Part shown: in pieces, positions 24,436 to 32,744 of the stretch
How the letters are laid out: each line of letters begins with the position of its first letter
Position numbering within the stretch: the first letter of the stretch is position 1
NCBI GenBank assembly: GCA_029260035.1
Contig: JAJDEA010000032.1
Location: 1-34,194 of the forward strand
DNA length: 34,194 nt
Reading direction: 5' to 3'
Source: Phycisphaerae bacterium
GTDB taxonomy: Bacteria; Planctomycetota; Phycisphaerae; UBA1845
The notes under the pieces: model-generated
What the model saw: the letters and a program-made list of their open reading frames with translations, nothing else
Told to the model about the DNA's origin: nothing
The model's database searches: none
Position numbers and translations under genes: made by a program

Positions 24436-26673
24436 CTAATAAGCAGAATCTCGATAAGGTTTACTCTCCCGATACACATCGAGCTGTAATTGCAGCTTAC
24501 TTGCCAGTTGAACATCACCTCTGGCTTGTGCTAAATCAATCGCCCGTTGGGCATGTTCGACCGCTTCGTCGAACCGTCCCGTTTCAGCGAATGCTGCGGC
24601 CAACGTCGCCAGCGCGTCCGGATGTTGATATCCGGTCAGTTCGCACGCGCGCCTGGCAGCTCGAATTGCATCCGGTCCATTTCTTAGGACATCATCCTGA
24701 CAGGTCGCCAGCAATTTCGCCAAAAGGCAAAAAAGCTTGCTATTGTCCGTCGTATGCTCGGTCGCATTACGAAGAACGCGAATGGCATCTGCAAACTTTC
24801 GCTCGGCAACGTAGACGCCAGCTAATTTTTCCGCGGCCTCGTCGTACTCGGGTCTTAATATCAACGCTCGCTCGTAATGTTTGATCGCACTAATTGTATC
24901 GCCCTCGCTCCCCAGCGTAATTGCCATATTGTAGTGGGCAGTCGAAGCCGACGGTTCAATTTTGATTCCGCTTTCAAAGGCTGACTTCGCTTTCGCATTG
25001 AACCCTTGGCGGGCTAAGGCAATTCCCTGATTAACGAATGAGTTACCGATCTTGGTGAGCAACTCGTCGCGACGATTGTCGATCTCAAAAGCCAATCGAT
25101 AGCGATCAATCGCATCCGAAAATTTCCCTCTAGCAACGAAACCGTCACCCATTTTCTCGATAACGTTCGATTGACTGATTTCATCAAGCAACGCCCGCAC
25201 ATGGTGGTTCGCAGGATCGACGTTTGCAAGTTTATTCAATATCTTTGCAGCAGGGAGAACCTCTCCCTGGTCCAGGAGTTCGCGAGCCTTGTAAGTAAGC
25301 AGCAAGACCCTAACCATCTCCTTGGGATCACGCCGATTCTCATTCGAATCGAGTTGATCCATAGACTTGCCCGCATAACCCAATGACTCGAGCTTGCGAA
25401 TGTTCTCCTCATCCAACATACCCTGTTTCACGACAAAAGTCGGGCCTTTGAGCGTTGTCGCCATCAAGTCCGCCAACTTTCGCTCCAGCGACAAAAGCTC
25501 ATCCGGTTTCTCGTTCGCGAGGTTATGTAACTCGCCCGGATCGCTGGAAAGATCATACAATTCGGGCGTGGGCGCGCGGATGTATTTCATCGAACCTACG
25601 ACCAAGCCTTCGAGTTTACTCCACCCGTATGTTGTAAGAGGCAGAATGGTCTCGAAATACAAGGGTCGGCTTGTTGTCTGCTTTGAAGCTCCATCAGGCA
25701 ACGGCAATGGTTGACCGTGAATCTCATAAGGCAAGGCAATCCCAAGTCGATCGAGGACAAAGGGATAAATATCAACAAGAGACACCGGGTTGTTCATGAC
25801 CCGTCCCCTGCCTTCTTCATTAGGCAACTTCAAGACAAGCGGAGCGCGAATCGTTTCGTTGTAGGCAAAGACGCCATGAGTCGGCTCGCCGTGTTGGCCA
25901 AGTGCCTCGCCGTGGTCAGCGGTAAAAACGATGAGCGTCTCGCGCTGACCCCGTGCGCTGACTTCATCAAATCGCGCCAACAATTTGGCCATTTCTTTGT
26001 CAGTGTACTCAATTTCCTTCGCATATTTTTCGGGTGGCGTGTCGGATTTATTCGTCCCCGGCGCTTCGTAGGGCGCATGGGGGTCGAAATAATGAACCCA
26101 CAGGAAAAATGGGGCTTCGTCTTGCGAGTTCAACCAGCTTGCAGCATCACGGGTAACCGAATCTGCTGTTCGTTCGGGAAAATGGCCTGACATTCGAGCG
26201 ATCATTTCCGGAGAATCCTCGCCGTAATGTTCGAAACCTTGTTGAATGCCATAGTCCGAGCTTAAGACATGCGCCGCAATGACGGCACCCGTACGATAAC
26301 CTCGCTCGCGAAGTACTTCGGCCAGAGTCACAATATTGGCATCCAAGGGCCCCATGCCGTTGTCTCGGAGTTTGTGATAGAACGGGTAAAGGCCGGTCAT
26401 GATAGACGTGTGCGAAGGGAGCGTAATCGGTGCGGGGCTTAAGCAATGTGTATACCGAATACCCCGTTCCGCCAAGCCATCGATCGCCGGCGTCTCTATC
26501 GCGTCATTACCAAAGCAGCGAAAATGATCGGCTCGAGTTGTATCAAATGTAACAATCAAGATATTTGGCAACGTGGAGTCAGCATGCCCTTCACGGCCAA
26601 TACACAGCCAAAGCCCGACGGCAAGCACCATCGTCACCACGACAAGAACACATAGGTTTCGGCGAACTATCAC
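24436..26673 (-). CDS. Sulfatase/alkaline-phosphatase-fold hydrolase with C-terminal TPR repeats
   Basis: The 745-aa protein starts with GTG at 26673, seven bases after AGAGG, and has a signal or anchor helix at about 8-26. The catalytic domain (35-410) follows the sulfatase fold: ILIVTFDTTRADH (38-50), APITLPSHTSIMTGLYP (81-97), YFDPHAPY (195-202), FTADHGEALGQHGE (250-263). The residue that becomes formylglycine in true sulfatases (C/S-x-P-S-R) is Thr84 in TLPSH, and the Arg is His88, so classical sulfatase activity is unlikely; Thr may act as nucleophile as in related phosphoryl-transfer enzymes. From about 500 to 720 there are several TPR-like repeats (for example GDTISAIKHYERALILRPEYDEA), suited to protein contacts. 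Bacteria often carry such fusions but the substrate is unknown. It is monocistronic. Confidence 0.88.
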   Translation of the reverse strand: MIVRRNLCVLVVVTMVLAVGLWLCIGREGHADSTLPNILIVTFDTTRADHFRCFGNDAIETPAIDGLAERGIRYTHCLSPAPITLPSHTSIMTGLYPFYHKLRDNGMGPLDANIVTLAEVLRERGYRTGAVIAAHVLSSDYGIQQGFEHYGEDSPEMIARMSGHFPERTADSVTRDAASWLNSQDEAPFFLWVHYFDPHAPYEAPGTNKSDTPPEKYAKEIEYTDKEMAKLLARFDEVSARGQRETLIVFTADHGEALGQHGEPTHGVFAYNETIRAPLVLKLPNEEGRGRVMNNPVSLVDIYPFVLDRLGIALPYEIHGQPLPLPDGASKQTTSRPLYFETILPLTTYGWSKLEGLVVGSMKYIRAPTPELYDLSSDPGELHNLANEKPDELLSLERKLADLMATTLKGPTFVVKQGMLDEENIRKLESLGYAGKSMDQLDSNENRRDPKEMVRVLLLTYKARELLDQGEVLPAAKILNKLANVDPANHHVRALLDEISQSNVIEKMGDGFVARGKFSDAIDRYRLAFEIDNRRDELLTKIGNSFVNQGIALARQGFNAKAKSAFESGIKIEPSASTAHYNMAITLGSEGDTISAIKHYERALILRPEYDEAAEKLAGVYVAERKFADAIRVLRNATEHTTDNSKLFCLLAKLLATCQDDVLRNGPDAIRAARRACELTGYQHPDALATLAAAFAETGRFDEAVEHAQRAIDLAQARGDVQLASKLQLQLDVYRESKPYRDSAY

Positions 26674-27241
26674 ACGTCGACCTCTCCAAATCTCATGAAT
26701 TCACGCAAATGGGACGGCTATTTATCGACAATCTGCATGGCCTAAACCGTTGCAATTAGCTTCAACTTTGTTCTTGCTCGGCCCTGATCGAGCCAAAAAA
26801 CTTCAAAAAAACAGATATTTTTGCCACAGGGTCGGGCAGGTGTTCATCGCAATTTCTGGACAATCCGCCCGTCCGACGATGCACTCGTACTTCATTTCAG
26901 GACAGCAAAGTTGCAAACCGAAGAGGTTCACCCGAGCCGACCGGTACACCTTATATGCCCACTAATTCAAGGCCAATTCCTGCGGACGCTCCGCTCCAAT
27001 GTTGCATTAGTATTCCATCCGATCGTGTTGGCGGCGTCAACGAAATACGAAACCAACAGACCTTCCATCGCAGGACTAACCACGCATTTAATATCGCGAA
27101 CCAGCCAAGGCACAAGCGTGGATGGCAATCGTCAATTTCACACATTCATCTGCTGATAGACGCCTTTCCAGTATCGTGAGATAGGTTTTTGTTGCGCTTC
27201 TCCATTTGAAGAATTGAACGAATATACTGGAAATCAAGTAT
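26674..27241. other. Long stretch without a convincing gene
   Basis: Over 560 bases hold only short frames on both strands (up to 111 codons) with no family features. Near 26790-26822 the sequence is A/T-rich and may include the promoter of the sulfatase-fold gene. A 9-bp perfect inverted repeat, TTCCAGTAT (27166-27174) and ATACTGGAA (27224-27232), is separated by 49 bases. No tRNA-like fold or mobile element end was recognised. Confidence 0.5.
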
Positions 27242-27526
27242 TCAGGTGAGATTCATACGCACACCATCCCCGTCGAAACCGATTGCGAAATTCAATGAAT
27301 TCCGGAGAGAGTAGCGAGCCGAAAGAGCCTTGCTCTCAGCCAGGACGCGCACGATAGTCTCGAACAAAACGCAGCGCACCTCGCAATATCCTTCGATGAA
27401 ATGCCAATCAAACACCGTGTGAAAAGCGCCTGGCGGGGTAACTTCGGCGAGCGAAAATGTTGCACAGCGGGCCAGTCTGCCAAGCGCTCGCGCCTTGGCA
27501 TCGCTCGGATCGAAAAATCTCACCAA
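27242..27526 (-). CDS. Possible small hypothetical protein
   Basis: A 94-codon frame divergent from the HU-like gene, starting at TTG 27526 (or the adjacent GTG). I do not recognise the product. Its sequence is plausible protein, with mixed hydrophobic and charged residues, four Cys and a soluble look (for example AEVTPPGAFHTVFDWHFIEG), and its third codon positions are moderately GC-rich. Against it, there is no clear ribosome binding site, the start is non-ATG, and other frames overlap it. It may be spurious. Confidence 0.3.
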   Translation of the reverse strand: MVRFFDPSDAKARALGRLARCATFSLAEVTPPGAFHTVFDWHFIEGYCEVRCVLFETIVRVLAESKALSARYSLRNSLNFAIGFDGDGVRMNLT

Positions 27527-27535
27527 GAAAATTTG

Positions 27536-27557
27536 GCTATTTTTCCCGTAAAATAGC
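27536..27557. promoter_or_regulatory. Inverted repeat upstream of the HU-like gene
   Basis: GCTATTTT (27536-27543) and AAAATAGC (27550-27557) form a perfect 8-bp inverted repeat around a 6-base centre, about 80 bases before the HU-like start codon. It lies in A/T-rich DNA that is likely to hold the promoter. It could be a regulator site or a transcript hairpin. Confidence 0.35.
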
Positions 27558-27636
27558 TTGATTTTTGAATGATCCGGTTTAGATTTCGTTCGGTTACTCC
27601 AAGGAATGGATCACTTTTTTTGAAAGGAATAGATAT

Positions 27637-27981
27637 ATGGCAAAGAAGAAGAAAGCAAAGGCAACGAGTTCCGCATCCACGAAGTCGCGTACGAAATCCC
27701 AGGTATTCGGAGAACTTGCAGAGGGCGCCGAATTGTCCCGCAAGCAGGTCGTCGAGATGTTCGATAGTTTGTCAGGCATGATTAAGAAAGATCTCGGCAA
27801 GCGCGGTCCTGGCACTTTCACCGTACCAGGCCTGATGAAAATCAAAGTCGTGCGAAAGAAGGCAACCAAAGCACGCAAGGGCGTCAATCCATTTACTGGC
27901 GAAGAAATGATGTTCAAGGCCAAGCCAGCACGCAACGTCGTGAAAGTCCTGGCATTGAAAGGCTTGAAAGATATGGTGTAA
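27637..27981 (+). CDS. HU/IHF-family histone-like DNA-binding protein with Lys-rich tail
   Basis: Small nucleoid protein that binds and bends DNA as a dimer. The 114-aa protein starts with a basic tail (MAKKKKAKATSSASTKSRTK, residues 1-20), then the HU helices (GAELSRKQVVEMFDSLSGMIKKDL, starting at about 30) and the beta-arm region. TVPGLMKIKVVRKKATKARKG leads to NPFTGEEMMFKAKPARN (84-100), matching the P-x-TGE and PA-x-x-x signature of HU, and KVLALKGLK closes it. AAAGGAA lies upstream of the ATG. It stands alone with a strong terminator. The lysine-rich extension is reminiscent of HU variants from Planctomycetota and related groups. Confidence 0.92.
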   Translation: MAKKKKAKATSSASTKSRTKSQVFGELAEGAELSRKQVVEMFDSLSGMIKKDLGKRGPGTFTVPGLMKIKVVRKKATKARKGVNPFTGEEMMFKAKPARNVVKVLALKGLKDMV

Positions 27982-28012
27982 AGGTCGCAATCGACCAATA
28001 TGCTTTCAACTC

Positions 28013-28050
28013 AAAAAAGACGGTGCGCCTCGTGCGCCCCGTCTTTTTTT
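28013..28050 (+). terminator. Rho-independent terminator of the HU-like gene
   Basis: A strong hairpin begins 32 bases after the stop codon: AAAAAAGACGG plus GCGC on the left (28013-28028), loop CTCGT, then GCGC and CCGTCTTTTTT on the right (28034-28049), with a single T/C mismatch. The GC-rich core followed by a run of T fits a classical terminator; the flanking A-tract could let it work on both strands. Confidence 0.92.
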
Positions 28051-28184
28051 GTGGAAACTATTTGAACAAGAACTGCCAATGCAGAAATAATGGATTTAAC
28101 GAATATGCCAAAATTCTGGCACAAATGTTTGAAGATGTCCGGGCAATTGTGTAGCCTTGCATATCGCGCGATAACGAAACCTGC

Positions 28185-29054
28185 TCACCTGAAACGGTCT
28201 ATGGCAAAAGCGCTAAGCGAAGCAAGCTCGAAGAAACAGGCGAGCGCAAATCTAGAGGTTGCCGCTACATCGTTCTCGTTCAACAGATTAATCAGCCCCC
28301 ATATAGCCACGACAATGGCAAACATTTGTAAGAGTGCGCCGAACAAACGTAAAATCGAAAAATCGTCCTGAACATGTTCGCGCTGAGCCCCTTCAAGTTG
28401 TGCGAGAATTTTTTGCAGGACCTGAACGGAACCATCTATTGTTTTTCCCGGCTCAGGCGTCGTCGGTTTTGGTTTCGCTGCCATGGTTGACTCCGTTTTT
28501 CCGACCACAATGAAATCCACTGCTTCCGCCAAGTTTTTGATCACTTTCGTCGCGCCGTACGTTTTCTTTTGTTCTTGAATACCGCTTGCTTGCACAAGGA
28601 GCGTACGACAACCTGCACGCTGTCCCGCCTCGATATCCGCTTGCGAATCGCCAATCATCCACGACCGATTCAGGTCGATATCCAGATCGCTCGCCGCTTG
28701 CAGTAACATGCCAGGCTTGGGTTTGCGTAGTTCGCTGTCTCGGCGATACGCATCCACGACCGCATCCGGCCCATCCAGGTAAGGACAGTAATAGGCACCG
28801 TCAAGTTGTGCGTTTTCCTGCAATAGCGCATCTTCCATCGCTGCGTGAATGTCGCCAAGAATTTCTTCGTCAAAATAGCCTCTCGCGACGCCGGATTGGT
28901 TGGAAACAACAACTACAAGATATCCCAACTCGGAGAATCGACGGATCGCATTGGCGGCCCCTGAAAGCAATCGTACTTCGTCTGGATCGTCGATGTACCC
29001 GACGTCTTCAATAATGGTTCCATCACGATCAAGGAGAATAGCGGGAGATTTCAT
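28185..29054 (-). CDS. GmhB-like HAD phosphatase with C-terminal membrane extension
   Basis: The first 185 or so residues match D-glycero-D-manno-heptose-1,7-bisphosphate 7-phosphatase (histidinol-phosphatase type HAD): LLDRDGTIIED (7-17, Asp9 and Asp11), VVSNQSGVARGYF (49-61), RKPKPG (110-115), MIGDSQADIEAG (133-144). The zinc loop of E. coli GmhB (CxH...CxC) is degenerate: only Cys90 in CPYLDG remains, and the second Cys pair is missing. A Pro/Lys-rich linker (190-205) leads to a 100-residue tail with helices at about 235-257 and 264-286, which would tether it to the membrane; GmhB is normally soluble and near 190 aa. ATGA overlap with the gene before. Next to lpxK it probably serves LPS core or a related sugar; the exact substrate is open. 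Confidence 0.82.
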   Translation of the reverse strand: MKSPAILLDRDGTIIEDVGYIDDPDEVRLLSGAANAIRRFSELGYLVVVVSNQSGVARGYFDEEILGDIHAAMEDALLQENAQLDGAYYCPYLDGPDAVVDAYRRDSELRKPKPGMLLQAASDLDIDLNRSWMIGDSQADIEAGQRAGCRTLLVQASGIQEQKKTYGATKVIKNLAEAVDFIVVGKTESTMAAKPKPTTPEPGKTIDGSVQVLQKILAQLEGAQREHVQDDFSILRLFGALLQMFAIVVAIWGLINLLNENDVAATSRFALACFFELASLSAFAIDRFR

Positions 29055-30031
29055 CGCTTTTCTCCATCGGCCAATCCATCAATGATCGCCTGCCGAAGAA
29101 GCGGCAGTAATATTTCATGGTGACCGACGACTTCATATCCTCGCCCAGGAGCAACAGGCCGAGTAACCACATTTTGATGGGGACGATAATGGCGAATCAT
29201 ATCGAAATTGGCTGTGGACATTAAATCCAGGTCTGCCCCAAGATTTCGCGCAACGGACACCGCCTTCAGAAAAACCTCAGGCAACAAGACCGCGGAGCCG
29301 ATGTTAAGCCAAACTCCTCCAATGTCATTCGATCCCGAAGCGCCCAAATCGGATACGACATCGCAGATCAGTCGAAAATCGTATAGCGAAGCCTCACCTA
29401 GCGCATCGCCGTCCATTCCCGAAGACACATGGACCGTATCCGTACCGATGGCGACATGCACGGTGGCGGGAATACCGGCTTCCATCGCAGCGACAAAAAT
29501 ACTCTGCTCACAGTTTGGTGCGTTTCGCTCCGCAAGGACCCGGCCAACCGCCGCACCCAGCCCGCCTTGATCGCACTTGGCTCGCTTGATCGCTTCGTCG
29601 AAAAATCCCAGCGTTTCCGAGACCATTCCGAATCGGCCGTCGCGGATTGTCTCTGCAACCTCCTCACTTGTAGCGCCGAACATCGCCAATTCCATATCAT
29701 GAATTGCACAAGCGCCGTTGCACGCGATCGCTCGGATAACGCCTCGCTTGATGAGATCAATCAGAATAGGCCCACAGCCTACCTTGATAACATGCGCACC
29801 GAATGCCGTCACAACCGGGCGATCATGCTGCACCGCCTGAACAACTGCGCGAACCACAGAACGAAGCGCGTTCGCCCCCAAATAAGGCGGAAAGGAATCG
29901 AGTAGCTCACTTGCTGAAGCACCAACGTTCGTAAGTGCCGCATCGTTGACAACCATCGCCTTGTGGTTACGGCGATCAATCGAGTACGTTTTGATCCGTG
30001 ACGGATCGATAGGTTGATAAGGCCTTGTCAT
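29051..30031 (-). CDS. Deoxyhypusine-synthase-like protein of unknown function
   Basis: The 326-aa protein resembles the deoxyhypusine/homospermidine synthase family in its NAD-binding-like core: VVTAFGAHVIKVGCGPILIDL (73-93), IRAIACNGACAIHDMELAMFG (99-119), TSEEVAETIRDGRFGMVSET (121-140), then HVAIGTDTVHVSSGMDGDALG (192-212) and GGVWLNIGSAVLLPEVFLKA (238-257). The catalytic lysine segment of true deoxyhypusine synthases (GGG-x-PKHH type) is not visible; the GGVWLNIGSAV block stands in its place. Bacteria lack eIF5A, so another substrate is expected. It sits between lpxK (gap of 6 bases) and the GmhB-like gene (ATGA overlap), which links it to envelope sugar or lipid A metabolism by context only. 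Confidence 0.6.
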   Translation of the reverse strand: MTRPYQPIDPSRIKTYSIDRRNHKAMVVNDAALTNVGASASELLDSFPPYLGANALRSVVRAVVQAVQHDRPVVTAFGAHVIKVGCGPILIDLIKRGVIRAIACNGACAIHDMELAMFGATSEEVAETIRDGRFGMVSETLGFFDEAIKRAKCDQGGLGAAVGRVLAERNAPNCEQSIFVAAMEAGIPATVHVAIGTDTVHVSSGMDGDALGEASLYDFRLICDVVSDLGASGSNDIGGVWLNIGSAVLLPEVFLKAVSVARNLGADLDLMSTANFDMIRHYRPHQNVVTRPVAPGRGYEVVGHHEILLPLLRQAIIDGLADGEKR

Positions 30032-30037
30032 GCCCGC

Positions 30038-31090
30038 CTAGCTCGGTTTACAAGTTTGCTCGATAAGTTCTTGCAGAATTCTATCGTCATCGTCCACAAA
30101 GTCGATCGAAATCTTTACAACGCCGATCCGATCAACATTCACATTGCTTAAATCGCCAAGCTTGACGGCGTCCTTCTCCGTCGTGAGCATAATATCATAT
30201 TGCGGAAAACGCTGTGAATCGGCAAGGAACTCTATGTCTTTACGATGATACAGATGGTGGTCAGGCCACCAATGATGCGCTACGACTTCAACTCCCAGTG
30301 AACAAAGTGTCGTGAGAAACGAGTTCGGATTACCAATGCCAGCGAATGCCAAAACTTTTTGTTCCAGCAGTGGACGATCGAACGATCGGTCGTCCAGCCG
30401 ATCAACAGATTTAACAACGTGTTTGCTGCGAAGCACGGGAATGTTTGGTGCGACGGCTTCAATCTTGCATCTAATGGCAGCAAGTTCGGATTCACCAATC
30501 TGATCACAACGAGACAAAACAATCGCGTGAGCGCGGCGAAGTCCGCTGATCGGCTCGCGTAACAGGCCTCGCGGAAGCAAATGACCATAGCCGAAGGGGC
30601 AAGTTGCATCTACAACGACAATGTCCAAATCTCTCGCAAGCCGACGGTGTTGGAATCCATCATCAAGAATGACGACGTCGCTATGGCGCTCACGAATGGC
30701 TCGTTCGCTAGCCGAAGCCCTGTCTGCAGAAGCAACATAGGCCACATCGGGACATCGCCCGCGTATCAGCAATTCTTCATCGTTGGCGCAGTCTTTCGTA
30801 CTCCCATACCCTCGTGAAGATACCAGTGGCGAAAAACCCAAACCCCGAAAACGCGAGACGAGATCAATCACCAAAGGCGTTTTGCCTGTACCTCCAACTG
30901 TCACGTTTCCGACACTAATGACGGGAACAGGCAATTTCCGCGCAGGCCCGGAACGGTCATAGCGAGCATTGCGCAATGAGATTGCGGCTTTATAGCACAA
31001 CGCGCAGCCTCGAAGAAGCCAGCGGACAGGCCATGCCCAAAAGCCCGATCGGCCTGAAACGATCAATCGATGCAGCTCGGAAGCATTCAT
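30038..31090 (-). CDS. lpxK: Tetraacyldisaccharide 4'-kinase
   Basis: Inner-membrane kinase that phosphorylates the 4' position of the lipid A disaccharide precursor to give lipid IVA. The ATG at 31090 overlaps the MEMO-family stop (ATGA) and gives 350 aa, the usual size; a longer in-frame extension lies inside the upstream gene and is unlike LpxK. The P-loop is GNVTVGGTGKTP (residues 61-72). Other conserved blocks are SSRGYGS, VVILDDGFQHRRLARDLDIVVVD, LLPRGLLREP, AFAGIGNPNSF and the late TTEKDAVKL. A hydrophobic N-terminal part (17-37) carries the membrane contact. With the LpxL-like gene of region 1 it indicates that the organism makes lipid A. Confidence 0.96.
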   Translation of the reverse strand: MNASELHRLIVSGRSGFWAWPVRWLLRGCALCYKAAISLRNARYDRSGPARKLPVPVISVGNVTVGGTGKTPLVIDLVSRFRGLGFSPLVSSRGYGSTKDCANDEELLIRGRCPDVAYVASADRASASERAIRERHSDVVILDDGFQHRRLARDLDIVVVDATCPFGYGHLLPRGLLREPISGLRRAHAIVLSRCDQIGESELAAIRCKIEAVAPNIPVLRSKHVVKSVDRLDDRSFDRPLLEQKVLAFAGIGNPNSFLTTLCSLGVEVVAHHWWPDHHLYHRKDIEFLADSQRFPQYDIMLTTEKDAVKLGDLSNVNVDRIGVVKISIDFVDDDDRILQELIEQTCKPS

Positions 31091-32325
31091 GCGTTGTTTC
31101 GTGCAAAAGCCATGGCGGCACAAGTTACACAGGTTTGCGTGGACTGATCCACCGCTTGGTGATAAGCCAATAATGTAGCCTTGGCTGACGGAAGGGCCTG
31201 AGCCAATACATAAATACAGCCTGCACTGCACACCCTTGTAGGGTTTTCATTGCGAGCCAAACAATCAACAAATGCCTCCGGTCCGCCTGATTGCAGCGAC
31301 TCTAGCGCCCCTTCATCCACGCCGCGAACCTCGTTGAGAAAAGCCTCATCGAGCTGCCGTTCGTCGCCAAACTCTTCACCAACATGACTCAAGTCTGCAC
31401 CTGCTACCACGAGCGTATCTGCGTCGCTGTCGGCCATTACTTCCCGCAACGCAACGGCAAACTCCTCGAGATCGACGCCGCAGCCGTCATACGGAGCCGT
31501 GCCCGTCGGGCCACACGGGTCAGGGCAGAGGATCGGTACAATAGAAAACGACGAACAGCCGAACAGATGCTGAAGCCAAATTACTTGAAGCTCGATAGAG
31601 TGCTCACGCATATGATCGTATTCAAAGGCCCGCAAGCTGCCACAACGGAATTCAAGCTCTTCAATAAACGCCACATTTGTGACACTTACTCCAAGAGGAG
31701 TCTCAAAGTCGCTCCCCGTAGCCACTACAGACGAAGACCGGCCAAAATGATTGGTGCCCAAAATAACGATCGTGTCGGGCACGGGTCGATCTTTTAGTGT
31801 CACATAAGCACTGGCATAGCAAGGCCTGCCCCGCGGATAATCGAGATGAGGCGCAACCAATCCGATCACCGGACCTGGCAAATTCACGCGATCAGCCTGA
31901 GCCAAGCAGTCATCAAAAAAAGTTCCGCCAGGATCCCAAACACTCAAGATTTCCGGTTGAGGCAACGCACGCACGCCAGACTCACGATAAGTCGCAAGAA
32001 GCGATTGATAGTAATGTTCAAAGTCCTCGCCTTCGAGGAAATGCGCTTCGTCGAGTTTTTCGATCATGGAACGCAATGTCTGGAGTGCGATTGGGACACC
32101 AACGGTCTCTTGGAACTCGCTACGAATATCATCCAGCGAACGGCTGCCATCCATCATCGCCAAAACGTGCAACGCGGCTGGCGACAGCGTCAACGCAATA
32201 TCCGACAAACCAGTGGCATCTCGTACGCCGACCAGATCGCCGTCGTCATCAGGAAGCTCGAATGCCTCGACAGGCCTGAGCCTCGGCTTGTAGTGTACAT
32301 CCTGAGTTTTCTCGCTGTTTTCCAA
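31087..32325 (-). CDS. AmmeMemoRadiSam system protein B (MEMO family) with N-terminal PqqD-like domain
   Basis: The C-terminal 260 residues are a MEMO-family domain related to class III extradiol dioxygenases. Counting from the start chosen here: VAPHLDYPRG (157-166), ILGTNHFGRS (188-197), HMREHSIELQVIWLQ (238-252), AGADLSHVGE. An N-terminal domain of about 80 residues (LTLSPAALHVLAMMDGSRSL and EKLDEAHFLEGEDFEHYY) looks like the PqqD/RRE-like winged helix. The open frame extends to a TTG at 32556 but that part is unlike the family; a TTG at 32325, ten bases after GGGAG, gives 412 aa and fits better. The start remains uncertain. Function is unknown; related proteins accompany AMMECR1 and a radical SAM protein, neither of which is in view. 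It heads the lpxK operon. Confidence 0.82.
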   Translation of the reverse strand: MENSEKTQDVHYKPRLRPVEAFELPDDDGDLVGVRDATGLSDIALTLSPAALHVLAMMDGSRSLDDIRSEFQETVGVPIALQTLRSMIEKLDEAHFLEGEDFEHYYQSLLATYRESGVRALPQPEILSVWDPGGTFFDDCLAQADRVNLPGPVIGLVAPHLDYPRGRPCYASAYVTLKDRPVPDTIVILGTNHFGRSSSVVATGSDFETPLGVSVTNVAFIEELEFRCGSLRAFEYDHMREHSIELQVIWLQHLFGCSSFSIVPILCPDPCGPTGTAPYDGCGVDLEEFAVALREVMADSDADTLVVAGADLSHVGEEFGDERQLDEAFLNEVRGVDEGALESLQSGGPEAFVDCLARNENPTRVCSAGCIYVLAQALPSAKATLLAYHQAVDQSTQTCVTCAAMAFARNNA

Positions 32326-32744
32326 AATCAAAACGCTCCCACTAGCCGGAAGTCCAAACTGCTCCGAAGGATCAAGCGAAACGATAGATCGTCGATTATC
32401 ATTGAAAATCGCGATTCTAGCCGCTGCAAACCAAGAAATGCTTGATCCAGGATCGTCGGGGGCTGATCTTACCAGAACAGCAAGAGAACAACCAATCACA
32501 CGGCAAGACCGAATCGACCAGAAACCGAACGCATGCGCAATGGGATCATCATACAAGAAATTCAGTCGAATCCTGAAGTTATGGAACGCACATCAGCTGC
32601 GGGTAGAGCGACTGATGCAAAGCTCAGTTACCAAATCACTTTTGAAGTGAAACGGGAAGGGCAAGATAAGCAAATAGCCCTCTGCTTGCTTGGCAGACGG
32701 CTACTTGAAGGAGGCTTCAAGTTTGATTGCTGATGGATGGAGCG
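32326..32744. other. Intergenic region between MEMO-family gene and tadC, with hairpin
   Basis: If the MEMO-family gene starts at 32325, about 420 bases lie without a recognised gene. A perfect 8-bp inverted repeat with a 4-base loop, ACTTGAAG (32703-32710) and CTTCAAGT (32715-32722), lies about 22 bases past the tadC stop and may end the tad transcript, although no T-tract follows on the minus strand. The promoter of the MEMO/lpxK operon should lie between this hairpin and 32325. Confidence 0.4.

Noticed and set aside
26821..27156. 111-codon plus-strand frame in the long gap
   Set aside because: No ribosome binding site or family features and competing frames on both strands; treated as non-coding.
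31087..32556. Longer start (TTG at 32556) for the MEMO-family gene
   Set aside because: The extra 77 residues do not look like the family, and the TTG at 32325 has a better-placed GGGAG.
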